Assembly (NCBI RefSeq): GCF_001427865.1
Contig: NZ_LMHH01000001.1
Location: forward strand, 1,736,001-1,800,000
Length of the DNA: 64,000 nucleotides
From: Altererythrobacter sp. Root672
GTDB lineage: Bacteria > Pseudomonadota > Alphaproteobacteria > Sphingomonadales > Sphingomonadaceae
Direction of reading: 5' to 3'
Part shown: positions 26,609 through 34,660 of the stretch, in pieces
Layout: the number at the start of each line of letters is the position of its first letter
How positions within the stretch are numbered: position 1 is the first letter of the stretch
Program-made: the position numbers and the translations under genes
The notes under the pieces: model-generated
Told to the model about the DNA's origin: nothing
Seen by the model: only the letters and a program-made list of their open reading frames with translations
The model's database searches: none

Positions 26609-27086
26609 GGGCGGTCTCCAGCTTTGGCATCGCCTCGAGCGCGTCGAGGATGCCGTCGGCGCCGGGGTTGACCGCGATTGGCGAGCAATAGCTCCAGGCG
26701 ATGTGCCCCGTTTCGTCGACGATGAACAAGGCGCGGTCGGCAACACCCTCGTCCTCGCGGTAGGCCCCGAAGGACCGGGCAATCTGCCCCTTGGGATGGA
26801 AGTCGGCGATCAGCGGGAAATGGAGCTGGTTCGCCTTCGCATAGGCCTGATGGCACCAGGGTCCGTCGACCGAGATCCCGACCAGGTCCGCGCCATGCTT
26901 CCGAAACTCCGGGAGCACCGCGTTGTAAAGGGTCATCTGGTCGCCACAAACGGGACTCCAGTCGGCCGGGTAGAAAGCGAGAATGACGCGGCGGCCCTTG
27001 AGGTCGCCGATCGAGAGCGTCTGGTCGGGCGTGACGGGCGCGTTGAAGTCGGGAACCTTGGTTCCGGGTCGCAGGATCTCACCCAT
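26601..27086 (-). CDS. Peroxiredoxin (AhpC/TSA family)
   Basis: A 161-residue peroxidase. The peroxidatic Cys is in FYPADWSPVCGDQM, and a second Cys (HIAWSYCSP) is a possible resolving residue. Other family traits are FNAPVTPDQTLSIGDLKGRR, LVGISVDGPWCHQAYAKA and FPLIADFHPKGQIARSFGAY. It reduces hydroperoxides with a thiol donor, perhaps the adjacent DsbA-like protein or TrxC. It is the first gene of a three-gene operon read on the minus strand, and the operator at 27154-27167 with a TCAAGA hexamer after 21 nt lies upstream. Confidence 0.92.
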   Translation of the reverse strand: MGEILRPGTKVPDFNAPVTPDQTLSIGDLKGRRVILAFYPADWSPVCGDQMTLYNAVLPEFRKHGADLVGISVDGPWCHQAYAKANQLHFPLIADFHPKGQIARSFGAYREDEGVADRALFIVDETGHIAWSYCSPIAVNPGADGILDALEAMPKLETAHV

Positions 27087-27153
27087 GATGCAAAGCCTCG
27101 CTCTAAAGCGTCAAACCAGGGTCGGTTCTTGAGCCACCTCGCGCGGCGCGTCG

Positions 27154-27167
27154 TTGACCGTCGTCAG
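27154..27167 (-). promoter_or_regulatory. FNR/FixK-type operator, peroxiredoxin/ABM divergent promoter
   Basis: TTGACCGTCGTCAG. On the minus strand TCAAGA follows 21 nt later (27132-27127) and the peroxiredoxin ATG is at 27086. On the plus strand the ABM-like gene begins at 27259. Confidence 0.65.
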
Positions 27168-27258
27168 CTTTGCCGAACGATTTTCGGCGCTCGGCGTGGG
27201 GTTTGCGAAGGGGGGCCCCGCCGCCTTGACGGGCGTGAGCGCGCTAGGGAGGAGCATC

Positions 27259-27636
27259 ATGGCCGCGACACAGATCGATCGGTGCAGCTGCCCTTCAGCC
27301 GCGAAGACGTCACCTGTGCAGCGTGACCTGCGAACCAAATGCTGGTTCGGCATCCGGCTCGATAAAGGCCCATTCGCGATTTTCGAAGCCTTCGGAAGCC
27401 AGGTCTCCCCTGACGCACCTCATTCTGGGGCGATTGTCGAGGCGCCTGTCGATCGAAGCGAAGACCTCTTTTCCTCGACGCCTGAGGCCCGGTGGACCGA
27501 CATACTTGCGGTGAAATTGCCAAGTGACGGCCAGTCACCGATTTTGGACCTCTCTTTCCTCCAGATAGGAATGGATTATGGGGATCAACTGCGCACCCTC
27601 CCCGACCGCTGCCGCGACCCTCTTGGTCGACCCTGA
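27259..27636 (+). CDS. ABM-like paralogue, altered at both ends
   Basis: A 125-residue ORF with a good ribosome binding site (GGGAGGAG) before ATG 27259. Residues 28-45 (KCWFGIRLDKGPFAIFEAF) and TDILAVKLPSDG align with the ABM-like protein at 17258, but the first strand and helix of that protein are replaced by a Cys-containing stretch (IDRCSCPSAAKTSP), and the reading frame runs on past the normal end, over the 3' end of the TrxR-like gene on the other strand. It is probably a decaying copy from the segmental duplication; expression is uncertain. Confidence 0.45.
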   Translation: MAATQIDRCSCPSAAKTSPVQRDLRTKCWFGIRLDKGPFAIFEAFGSQVSPDAPHSGAIVEAPVDRSEDLFSSTPEARWTDILAVKLPSDGQSPILDLSFLQIGMDYGDQLRTLPDRCRDPLGRP

Positions 27637-29196
27637 CCGAACGTCTCCGATCGCAAACACCCCCTCCACGCTTGTTTCGAAGCTGCCATGACCTTCTGCC
27701 ACTTGCGTGCCGGTCAGGACGAAACCGTTCTTGTCCAGTCGCACGCCCGAACCCTGAAGCCACGACGTGTTGGGATTGGCGCCGATGAAGACAAAGAGGT
27801 GACGAGTAGGACGAGTCGTCTCCTGCCCCGTGGCCTCGTCGCGCCAGGTTACCTGCTGCAATTGCCCAGCACGTCCCTTCAGCCGGGTCACGGTCGTTCT
27901 GGTTCGCAACTCCAGGTTGGGTATCGCATTGATCCTGTCGATCAGATAGCGCGACATCGATTCCGCCAGGCTTTCACCGCGAACCAACATGTGCAGGTGC
28001 CTCACTTGCTCGGACAGGTAGACGGCCGCCTGTCCCGCCGAATTGCCGCCTCCGATCAAAACAATGTCTTCGTTTCTGCAGAGACGCGCCTCTACCGGCG
28101 AAGCCCAGTAATGCACGCTCGATACCTCGAAGCGTTCGATGCCGGGGATGGCGGGGCGACGGTAGATAGCGCCGGTGGCGATGGCGACAGTTCGCGCTCT
28201 TGCCGGGTTATTCCCTTCGACCGGTAATTGGTGGTGCCGTGTCTCGTCGGTCTCGAGGCCCACTACCGGGGCGGCCAACAACATTTCCGCGCCGAACTTG
28301 TGGGCCTGCGCATAAGCCCGACCGGCGAGGGCGCGCCCGGAAATCCCGGTAGGAAAGCCGAGATAGTTTTCTATCCGAGCCGATGCCCCGGCCTGTCCGC
28401 CGAACACGCTGCCTTCCAGTAGCAACACATGCAAACCCTCGGACGCAGCATAGAGCGCTGCTGCGAGGCCGGACGGTCCGGCGCCCGCAATTGCCAGGTC
28501 GTAGATCCGCGCGGAATCGATGTCGTGCAGCAACCCGACACAGCGCGCGACCCGCGCCTCGTCCGGATCGATGAGGACCTCGCCTGATGGACAGATCACG
28601 ATCGGGAACTTGTCCGGTGTGATGTTGAACTGGTGCAGCAAGACGCTCGCTTCCGCATGCTCTTGAGGATCCAGAAGCTGATGAGGGAAGGCGTTGCGCA
28701 ACAGGAAGTTCTGCAATCGGATGATCTTCGCGGAATGCGCCGGTCCGACCAGGATCGGGCCCCCCGCCCCGATGTCGAGCAGCAGGGCCCGACGCAGGAT
28801 GAGCGCGCGCATGATCTTTTCACCCAGTCCGGCTTGGGTAACCACAAGGTCCCTCAGGCGGTCCGTCGGCACGAGGATGGCCTCGACATCGACTTCCGCG
28901 AAGGAATCGACCAGCGCCGGATGTCCCGCCAGTTGACCCATGTCTGCCAGAAACATCCCGGGCTCGAGGCGCGCGAGATCGCTTACCTTTTTTCCCAGGC
29001 GTTCGCGGACCACGACGAACCCGACGAGGATCACGTACATGCCCGGCACGTTTTCACCCGTCGTGGTGAGGCGTTCTCCTTTGGCAAACCGCACGAGGCT
29101 GCCGAAAGCCCTGAGTTTCTCCAATTCCATTTCCGAAAGAACCGGGAGGATCTGCTCGCCCCTTTCCTCGATCATCTTCATAGCTTGGACGGCCAT
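27535..29196 (-). CDS. cNMP-binding domain fused to thioredoxin-reductase-like flavoprotein
   Basis: A 553-residue fusion. Residues 5-130 are a Crp-type cyclic-nucleotide-binding roll (LRAFGSLVRFAKGERLTTTG, EPGMFLADMGQLAG). A short linker domain follows to about 230, then a FAD/NAD(P)-binding reductase (AIAGAGPSGLAAALYAASEG, GSVFGGQAGASARIENYLGF, VLIGGGNSAGQAAVYLSEQV, and VFAIGDVRSGSTKRVAAAVG near the end). The CxxC active site of true thioredoxin reductases is absent: the matching loop reads HYWASPVEARL. Its substrate is therefore unknown. ATG 29196 was chosen because a GGAGAG precedes it and because the predicted promoter at 29244 would start transcription near 29210, inside the longer 29229 frame. 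A deletion remnant occurs at 17567-17900. Confidence 0.88.
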   Translation of the reverse strand: MAVQAMKMIEERGEQILPVLSEMELEKLRAFGSLVRFAKGERLTTTGENVPGMYVILVGFVVVRERLGKKVSDLARLEPGMFLADMGQLAGHPALVDSFAEVDVEAILVPTDRLRDLVVTQAGLGEKIMRALILRRALLLDIGAGGPILVGPAHSAKIIRLQNFLLRNAFPHQLLDPQEHAEASVLLHQFNITPDKFPIVICPSGEVLIDPDEARVARCVGLLHDIDSARIYDLAIAGAGPSGLAAALYAASEGLHVLLLEGSVFGGQAGASARIENYLGFPTGISGRALAGRAYAQAHKFGAEMLLAAPVVGLETDETRHHQLPVEGNNPARARTVAIATGAIYRRPAIPGIERFEVSSVHYWASPVEARLCRNEDIVLIGGGNSAGQAAVYLSEQVRHLHMLVRGESLAESMSRYLIDRINAIPNLELRTRTTVTRLKGRAGQLQQVTWRDEATGQETTRPTRHLFVFIGANPNTSWLQGSGVRLDKNGFVLTGTQVAEGHGSFETSVEGVFAIGDVRSGSTKRVAAAVGEGAQLIPIIHSYLEEREVQNR

Positions 29197-29243
29197 CGCA
29201 GCTCTCCTGCGAGCGCGTATGAAACCCATTCACGATGGGTGGA

Positions 29244-29257
29244 ATGACGATCGTCAA
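29244..29257 (-). promoter_or_regulatory. FNR/FixK-type operator, TrxR-like/mini-hsp20 divergent promoter
   Basis: ATGACGATCGTCAA. On the minus strand a good hexamer TCATAC (29222-29217) lies 21 nt beyond the site, so the TrxR-like gene should be the main target. Confidence 0.75.
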
Positions 29258-29313
29258 GGCGGGATGATCAAGGGGCGGGAAGAAGGGCAACACTCACGAA
29301 TGGAGAGGCGATC

Positions 29314-29547
29314 TTGGCTAGCCAGCTTCCTGCGGTGGACGGACACTGCGGGGCCCGTCAACGATTGGCAATGAGTCCAATGGTCATGATCCAAGAGGAT
29401 AGGGATCACCTGAATGGCGTTTTGACCGTGAAGATCGCTCAATCCAGGCGTATTGATCTCAAATCCGGTGATGCCTCGCCTCCAAAGAACGAAATTACCG
29501 CTCAGGAAGCTGAACAGAACGAGAAGCAGCGCGCGCATGATAAATAA
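29314..29547 (+). CDS. Internally deleted Hsp20 (77 residues)
   Basis: The protein starts MASQLPAVDGHCGARQRLAM, matching the N-terminal arm of the intact Hsp20 (MATQLPTPMRQRG...), continues to MIQEDRDHL, then jumps to NGVLTVKIAQSRRIDLKSGD, which matches the last strand of the alpha-crystallin domain (NGLLTITIAQ). Roughly 100 residues forming most of the crystallin domain are missing, but the frame is kept. The start codon is TTG where the intact gene has ATG; GGAGAGG precedes it. It is probably non-functional as a holdase, though a peptide could still be made. Confidence 0.6.
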   Translation: MASQLPAVDGHCGARQRLAMSPMVMIQEDRDHLNGVLTVKIAQSRRIDLKSGDASPPKNEITAQEAEQNEKQRAHDK

Positions 29548-29645
29548 CTGCTAGCCTTGGGCGAACTGGTCTTATCGCACAAACATCCGCTTTGGAGTCT
29601 GGCCGATCGAGAGACCTTGAGCCGCCCTAGAGCGGAGGATACGCC

Positions 29646-30641
29646 GTGCTCATCACGATTTTCGCCCCTCGCAACTTGCATTTGCTTGAAGTTGCGGGTG
29701 TTCGCGATGCGCTCTTTGAGGCCAACTGCAAAATGCAGTCGGGTCAGCCTTATCGTGTGCGGCTGGTAACCAGAGACGGCACTCCCACCGAGAGTGCGTC
29801 AGGCCTGATATTTGTACCCGACGCGAGTATAGAGGATACCTCCGAGCCCTGCGATACACTGATCGTCGCCGGTCCCTTTGGAGTGCCAGATCCCCCCAGC
29901 CAAGATGTTATCCGGTGGTTGCAGACGCAAGCTGAGCAAGCGCGGCGGTACGGGTCCACGTGTACTGGCGCCTTCGTGTTGGCCCAGGCAGGGCTTCTGT
30001 CAGGGCGCCGGGTCACGACCCACTGGCAATATGCCGGGCGGCTCGCCACGGAATTTCCCGATATTCGGGTTGAGCCCGATCTGATCTTTGTTCGGGACGG
30101 GCCGGTCTTCAGTTCCGCTGGTGTGACCGCAGCAATCGACCTCGCCTTTTCGCTTATCGAGGAAGATCACGGCCGCGCAATGGCACTGTGGGTGGCGCGC
30201 CGGCTCGTCGTGTTCCTGAAGCGACCCGGCGGACAGTCACAATTCAGCGAGGCGCTGACCGCACAAACGACAGCCACCGGTCCGATCGACAAGATTCAGC
30301 TTCATATTCTTGAAAGTCCCCGTGCCGACCTCGGGCTCACAGCCCTTGCGGGAGTGGTCGGCGTGAGTGCCCGCCATTTGTCGCGGCTATTCCACGCCGA
30401 ACTGGACATGGCCCCGGCCACCTATGTCGAACTGACCCGCATAGACATCGCGCGTGGCCTGCTGGAAAATAGCAATGCGCCGATAAAGACAATTGCCTTC
30501 GCTGCAGGGTTCGGATCGACGGCGACGCTGCGACGGACATTTCTGCGCAGAATTGGCGTGACGCCTCTGGATTATCGTCGTCGGTTTCAGACCACGAACT
30601 TCACTGACGCCAGTGACCAAGATGACTCCGTTTTGTCCTGA
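29646..30641 (+). CDS. GlxA-type AraC regulator (DJ-1/PfpI-AraC)
   Basis: A 331-residue regulator. The N-terminal half is a DJ-1/PfpI-like amidase fold (LITIFAPRNLHLLEVAGVRD, DTLIVAGPFGVPDPP, the nucleophile-like Cys in GSTCTGAFVLAQAGLLSGRR). The C-terminal half is the double AraC HTH (LTALAGVVGVSARHLSRLFH, IKTIAFAAGFGSTATLRRTF, then RRIGVTPLDYRRRF). It starts with GTG 29646 after GCGGAGG. The ligand is unknown. A second copy of the HTH half follows at 30844, so a tandem partial duplication has occurred. Confidence 0.9.
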   Translation: MLITIFAPRNLHLLEVAGVRDALFEANCKMQSGQPYRVRLVTRDGTPTESASGLIFVPDASIEDTSEPCDTLIVAGPFGVPDPPSQDVIRWLQTQAEQARRYGSTCTGAFVLAQAGLLSGRRVTTHWQYAGRLATEFPDIRVEPDLIFVRDGPVFSSAGVTAAIDLAFSLIEEDHGRAMALWVARRLVVFLKRPGGQSQFSEALTAQTTATGPIDKIQLHILESPRADLGLTALAGVVGVSARHLSRLFHAELDMAPATYVELTRIDIARGLLENSNAPIKTIAFAAGFGSTATLRRTFLRRIGVTPLDYRRRFQTTNFTDASDQDDSVLS

Positions 30642-30843
30642 AGTGTCACTTGACCAAGGTTGAACCCCGGGCGTCAGTGCCGCATCTTCGCGACCGGAAA
30701 GCAATAAAAAACAACTTGTTCATGCCGGAGTTCAAGAAGCGAATCTGAAGAGGGCGCGGCTGCCTCGCCGGTGCGCCGGAGTGCGCTGCACTCCCGACAG
30801 GAAGATCCCTTACTGCGACGCATCATCGGAAGGCTCAGCACAA

Positions 30844-31293
30844 ATGACCGCAATTCACCTGAGCACGCGCCGGCTTGTCGTTGTCCTGAAGCGACCCGGC
30901 GGAGAGTCGCAGTTTAGTGCAACCCTAATCACCCAGCTATCAGCGACCGGCCCGATCGACAGAATTCGGCTATACGTTCTCGAAAACCCGCAGGCGGATT
31001 TGAGTCTGGGGGCCGTAGCTCAGGCGGTGGGCCTGAGCTCTCGACACCTCTCTCGGCTTTTCCAGGCGGAGTTGGGTGTCAGCCTTGCCGCCTATGTGGA
31101 ATTGAGCCGAATAGACATCGCTCGTCGTCTGCTGGATGGGAGTACCGCGCCGCTCAAGACGATCGCCTACGCGGCAGGCTTTGGATCAACAGCAACCCTC
31201 AGGCGAGCATTTCTGCGCGCGTTCGGCGTCACCCCTCTGGAATACCGCTTTCGGTTTCATTCCGCGAGCTCGTGCTGTTCGAGAGACGACTGA
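30844..31293 (+). CDS. Half-length AraC regulator, tandem partial copy
   Basis: A 149-residue protein consisting only of the linker and AraC DNA-binding domain of the preceding gene: LVVVLKRPGGESQFSATL matches LVVFLKRPGGQSQFSEAL, and the HTH motifs LGAVAQAVGLSSRHLSRLF and LKTIAYAAGFGSTATLRRAF are intact. The DJ-1 sensing half is absent. The start ATG at 30844 lies just before the joint; there is no strong ribosome binding site, so expression is uncertain. Similar non-coding sequence (TTTGTCCTGAA...) follows each copy, which supports a tandem duplication. A ligand-free HTH could act as a constitutive form or competitor at the same sites. Confidence 0.75.
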   Translation: MTAIHLSTRRLVVVLKRPGGESQFSATLITQLSATGPIDRIRLYVLENPQADLSLGAVAQAVGLSSRHLSRLFQAELGVSLAAYVELSRIDIARRLLDGSTAPLKTIAYAAGFGSTATLRRAFLRAFGVTPLEYRFRFHSASSCCSRDD

Positions 31294-31474
31294 AGTGGCC
31301 CCAATTTGTCCTGAATTCATCGAAGTTGAAGCCCCGATCCCAGGGCCTCACGGTCGCCAAGGAGCCAAAACATGCGAATTTCTCCTGCCGCGGCACGAAA
31401 GGCGGCTTTGAGAGGGTATCGGCCCGTTTCGGCGGCTCAGCCAGCTGCCTGCTCCTCTGCAAGGGTGCCGCGCA

Positions 31475-33262
31475 ATGATCTCTGAAGTGAATGAAGCCCT
31501 TGGTCCCCCGACAGGGGGTTCAGTCTTCAAACCTGCGCGCTGGCCCCTTTTGAGAGCGCGATCAAACCAATCGACCTTTCCCCCGAGCGCAATCGCTCTC
31601 GCCCTCGAGAATTGCAGCGACGGCCTGCTGATTGCCGACATGCGCATGAGAGGTCAGCCCATCGTTCATGTGAACCCGGCATTCGAGTCGATCACCGGTT
31701 ACCCGGCAGCCGAGGCAATCGGCAAGAATTGCCGCTATCTTCAGGGCAGCGATCGTCTGCAGCCAGAAATAGCCGACATCCGTGCCGCGTTGATCGAAGG
31801 CCGTTCGTGTTCCGTGACACTGCGCAACTATCGGCGGGACGGCACGATGTTCCGCAACGCCTTGCGCCTCATTCCATTGCGTGACGACGCAGGGCAGCTG
31901 ACTCATTTTGTGGGCCTGATCCGCGACGCGAGCCATGCAGTGGGTATCGATCGCCTGACCGGGCTGCTCGATCAATACGGTCTGTTCGATCGACTATCGG
32001 CGAGGGTCCCGCGGGCGTCGACTACTTTGTTGATGGTCAAGCTCGACATGGTCCGATTTCAGGACGTCAACAGCGGTTTTGGCTATGACGTTGGCGACGA
32101 ACTGCTTCGCGCTGCTGCCGCACGCCTGGCGACGGTATCTGGTATTGCGGTGGCGCGTGTTGGCACGAACAGCTTTGCTCTGGTGTTCGAGATAGACGAT
32201 TCGAGCGAGGCGGCTGCGGCCGTCGACGATGTCCTGGGACTGCTGAAGCCGCGATTTGTTCTTCCAGGCGCGTCGTTGACGGTGCAGTTCGCGGCAGGCT
32301 TTGCGGTCGGGCCCGTCGATGCAGATGCCCTCCAACTCATGCGGCAGGCCGGCGCAGCCCTGCAGCGCTCGAAACTGAAGCCAGGACATCTACCCCATGC
32401 GTTCGCGGCGGCAGACGAGCGGGACGCGCGCAATCGCATACGGCTGGCAAGCGAACTCCCGACCGCCGTTCCCAACCAGGAGCTGCTGTTTCACTATCAG
32501 CCTCAATTCGACCTTGGCTCCGGACAGTTAGTCGGAGCGGAGGCCTTGTTGCGCTGGAATCACGGCGCGTTCGGCTTGCAACCTCCGGGCCGGTTCATCG
32601 GGATCGCGGAGGAAACTGGGGCAATTCTGGATATCGGGGCATGGGGCCTTCGCACGATTGCCGCGTACACGGCGCAGGTCAATCGCGGCCGTCCGGCCCC
32701 CATCCGCTTTGCCTTCAACGTCTCGGTCGTCGAGTTCACGCAACGGGATATGGTGACCCTTGTCCAACAGGTTCTGGACGAAACCGGGTGCCGGGCCGAA
32801 TGGCTCACGCTGGAACTCACCGAGGACCTGATGGCGCCTGAACCGGAGAATCTGCGCCGCGCGTTTGGAGAGTTGCGTCGCCTGGGAGTCGGTATCTGCG
32901 TCGATGACTTCGGCACCGGGTATTCGAACTTGCGCTACCTGGAGTGTTTCCCGCTCAGCGAGATCAAAGTCGATCGAAGTTTCGTGCACGAGCTGGTGCA
33001 CAGCTCGGCCAAGCGGATCATTGTGGAAAGCGTGGTCAAACTCGGCGCCGCGCTGAATATCAGGGTTGTCGCCGAAGGGATCGAGACGGAGGCTGAACGC
33101 GCGATCGTCAGGGAGCTGGGTTGCTCGATTGGCCAGGGATTTCTTTTCGCGGCGCCCTTGGAGGAACTCCAATTCCACAAATTGCTCGACGAAAAGCCGG
33201 TCGTGCGTGAGGGGTGGGATGCACGGCGGTATCTAACGGCGATGGATGGCGGCGGAACGTAG
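31475..33262 (+). CDS. LOV-GGDEF(degenerate)-EAL phosphodiesterase
   Basis: A 595-residue cytoplasmic protein. Residues 40-155 form a PAS domain of the LOV class: NPAFESITGYPAAEAIGKNC followed by RYLQG has the photoactive Cys (Cys86), and LRNYRRDGTMFRNAL holds the flavin-contacting Asn pair. The Gln usual on the last strand (FxGVQxD) is replaced by Ile (FVGLIRD). The GGDEF domain is inactive (RVGTNSFALVF). The EAL domain at about 335-580 is complete: GAEALLRW, ELTEDLM, VDDFGTGYSNL, KVDRSF, VVAEGIE. It should hydrolyse c-di-GMP under control of blue light or flavin redox state. It is read alone, with no strong ribosome binding site before ATG 31475. Confidence 0.9.
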   Translation: MISEVNEALGPPTGGSVFKPARWPLLRARSNQSTFPPSAIALALENCSDGLLIADMRMRGQPIVHVNPAFESITGYPAAEAIGKNCRYLQGSDRLQPEIADIRAALIEGRSCSVTLRNYRRDGTMFRNALRLIPLRDDAGQLTHFVGLIRDASHAVGIDRLTGLLDQYGLFDRLSARVPRASTTLLMVKLDMVRFQDVNSGFGYDVGDELLRAAAARLATVSGIAVARVGTNSFALVFEIDDSSEAAAAVDDVLGLLKPRFVLPGASLTVQFAAGFAVGPVDADALQLMRQAGAALQRSKLKPGHLPHAFAAADERDARNRIRLASELPTAVPNQELLFHYQPQFDLGSGQLVGAEALLRWNHGAFGLQPPGRFIGIAEETGAILDIGAWGLRTIAAYTAQVNRGRPAPIRFAFNVSVVEFTQRDMVTLVQQVLDETGCRAEWLTLELTEDLMAPEPENLRRAFGELRRLGVGICVDDFGTGYSNLRYLECFPLSEIKVDRSFVHELVHSSAKRIIVESVVKLGAALNIRVVAEGIETEAERAIVRELGCSIGQGFLFAAPLEELQFHKLLDEKPVVREGWDARRYLTAMDGGGT

Positions 33263-33327
33263 GTCAACTAGAACGGGGACATGACCCGCCACTGGGTTTG
33301 CCGGACAGGCCCCCCCGGCGATCCAAG

Positions 33328-33762
33328 CTAACCCGAACCGACGAGGGCATCGCGGAGCGAGTGAACCTTCGTATTCAACTCGATCAGCTGATCGGCCGTC
33401 ATGCCCGATCGTTTCAGCAGAGTATCCGATAAACAGGTGGTCTCTGCGCGCAAGGCTCCGCCTTTGGCGGTTAGGCGCACCTGGACCTGACGCTCGTCAG
33501 CGGGGTTGCGCAGGCGGCCGACGAAGCCCGCAGCTTCGAGGCGCTTCACCAGCGGCGTGATCGTGCTGGGTTCCAAGGCGAGGCGATCGGCGATTGCGGT
33601 GATCGTCCGCCCGTCCTCTTCCCACAACGCACTGAGCACGAGATATTGCGGATAGGTAATTCCAAGCGAGTCGAGCAGCGGCTTGTAGGCGCGGTTGATC
33701 GCGATCGTCGTTGCGTAAAGCGAGAAGCAGAGTTGGTTTTCCAGCGGGATGGAATCGGTCAC
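33328..33762 (-). CDS. OhrR-like MarR-family redox regulator
   Basis: A 144-residue MarR protein. The N-terminal segment LENQLCFSLYATTIAINRAY contains the Cys that senses organic peroxides in OhrR proteins; YPQYLVLSALWEEDG and the winged helix (LALEPSTITPLVKRLEAAGF, RNPADERQVQVRLT) are typical. It is divergent from an alpha/beta hydrolase gene, with two TATCGCGATA palindromes between them. It probably represses both genes until its Cys is oxidised. No ohr gene is present, so the hydrolase is the visible target. Confidence 0.9.
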   Translation of the reverse strand: MTDSIPLENQLCFSLYATTIAINRAYKPLLDSLGITYPQYLVLSALWEEDGRTITAIADRLALEPSTITPLVKRLEAAGFVGRLRNPADERQVQVRLTAKGGALRAETTCLSDTLLKRSGMTADQLIELNTKVHSLRDALVGSG

Positions 33763-33810
33763 GGTATCGATGCCCTTTACGGTTCAAGGGTACCTTACCT
33801 CAAAAATGCA

Positions 33811-33820
33811 TATCGCGATA
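33811..33820. promoter_or_regulatory. Palindromic operator TATCGCGATA, copy 1
   Basis: A perfect 10-bp palindrome, 49 nt upstream of the MarR start. It recurs 53 bp away, about five helical turns, in the same divergent region. It is a probable MarR/OhrR binding site. Confidence 0.65.
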
Positions 33821-33863
33821 AGAAATATCTGGACAACGGTCCCGTGGGCCTGTACCTAATATG

Positions 33864-33873
33864 TATCGCGATA
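33864..33873. promoter_or_regulatory. Palindromic operator TATCGCGATA, copy 2
   Basis: Second perfect copy, 31 nt before the hydrolase ATG at 33905, followed by a further TTATCG half-site. It would overlap the hydrolase promoter. Confidence 0.65.
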
Positions 33874-33904
33874 ATGTTTATCGTGCTTATATAAGGAGCA
33901 AGGT

Positions 33905-34606
33905 ATGACTCGCATCAAGAACATCGTCCTCGTCCATGGCGGCTTCGTTGACGGCTCAGGCTGGCAAGGCGTGCACCGCATCCTCACGGGCAAGGGCTAC
34001 AACGTCACCGTCGTTCAGAACCCAACGACCTCGCTGGCCGATGACGTTGCCGTCACCGAGCGGGCGATCGCCGCCCAGGACGGCCCGGTTCTCCTCGTCG
34101 GTCACTCCTATGGCGGGGTGGTCATCACCGAGGCCGGCAACGACCCGAAGGTGAAGGCGCTGGCGTATATCGCCGCCTTTGCGCCCGACGTGGGCGAGTC
34201 CGTTTCATCGCTGATCGCCAACCCGCCTCCTGGCGCGCCGGTGCCGCCGATTCTTCCCCCTCAGGACGGTTTCTTGTTCCTCGACCGCGACAAGTTCGCC
34301 GCCTCGTTTGCAGGCGACGTGGCCCCCGATCAGGCTGCTTTCATGGCGGACTCGCAGGTGCCTTGGGGAGTTGAGGCGCTTGCCGGGGCGATCACCGAGC
34401 CGGCCTGGAAGGCGAAGCCGAGCTGGTATCTCGTCGCCGCTGACGACCGTATGATCCCGCCACCCGCGCAACACTTCATGGCCGAGCGCTCTGGTGCAAC
34501 CGTTAGCGAAACGGGCGGCAGCCATGCCTTCTACGTTTCGAAGCCAGAGGCTGTTGCTGAACTACTTGAGCGGGCCGCCGCAGGTGCTACTGTTGAGGCG
34601 AGTTAG
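33905..34606 (+). CDS. Alpha/beta hydrolase
   Basis: A 233-residue single-domain hydrolase. It has the oxyanion segment IVLVHGGFVDGSGWQG, the nucleophile elbow LLVGHSYGGVVITEAG (Ser), an Asp in VAADDRMIPPPAQHFMA and the catalytic His in ETGGSHAFYVSKPEAV, a complete triad. No signal peptide is seen. AAGGAGC precedes the ATG at 33905. It is divergent from the OhrR-like gene and shares two palindromic operators with it, so induction by peroxides or reactive organic compounds is inferred. The substrate is unknown. Confidence 0.9.
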   Translation: MTRIKNIVLVHGGFVDGSGWQGVHRILTGKGYNVTVVQNPTTSLADDVAVTERAIAAQDGPVLLVGHSYGGVVITEAGNDPKVKALAYIAAFAPDVGESVSSLIANPPPGAPVPPILPPQDGFLFLDRDKFAASFAGDVAPDQAAFMADSQVPWGVEALAGAITEPAWKAKPSWYLVAADDRMIPPPAQHFMAERSGATVSETGGSHAFYVSKPEAVAELLERAAAGATVEAS

Positions 34607-34660
34607 ATTGCGGCGCTTCCTGGGAGCAACGAATTCGCCTCGCTCAGCTGCCGGACGGCC

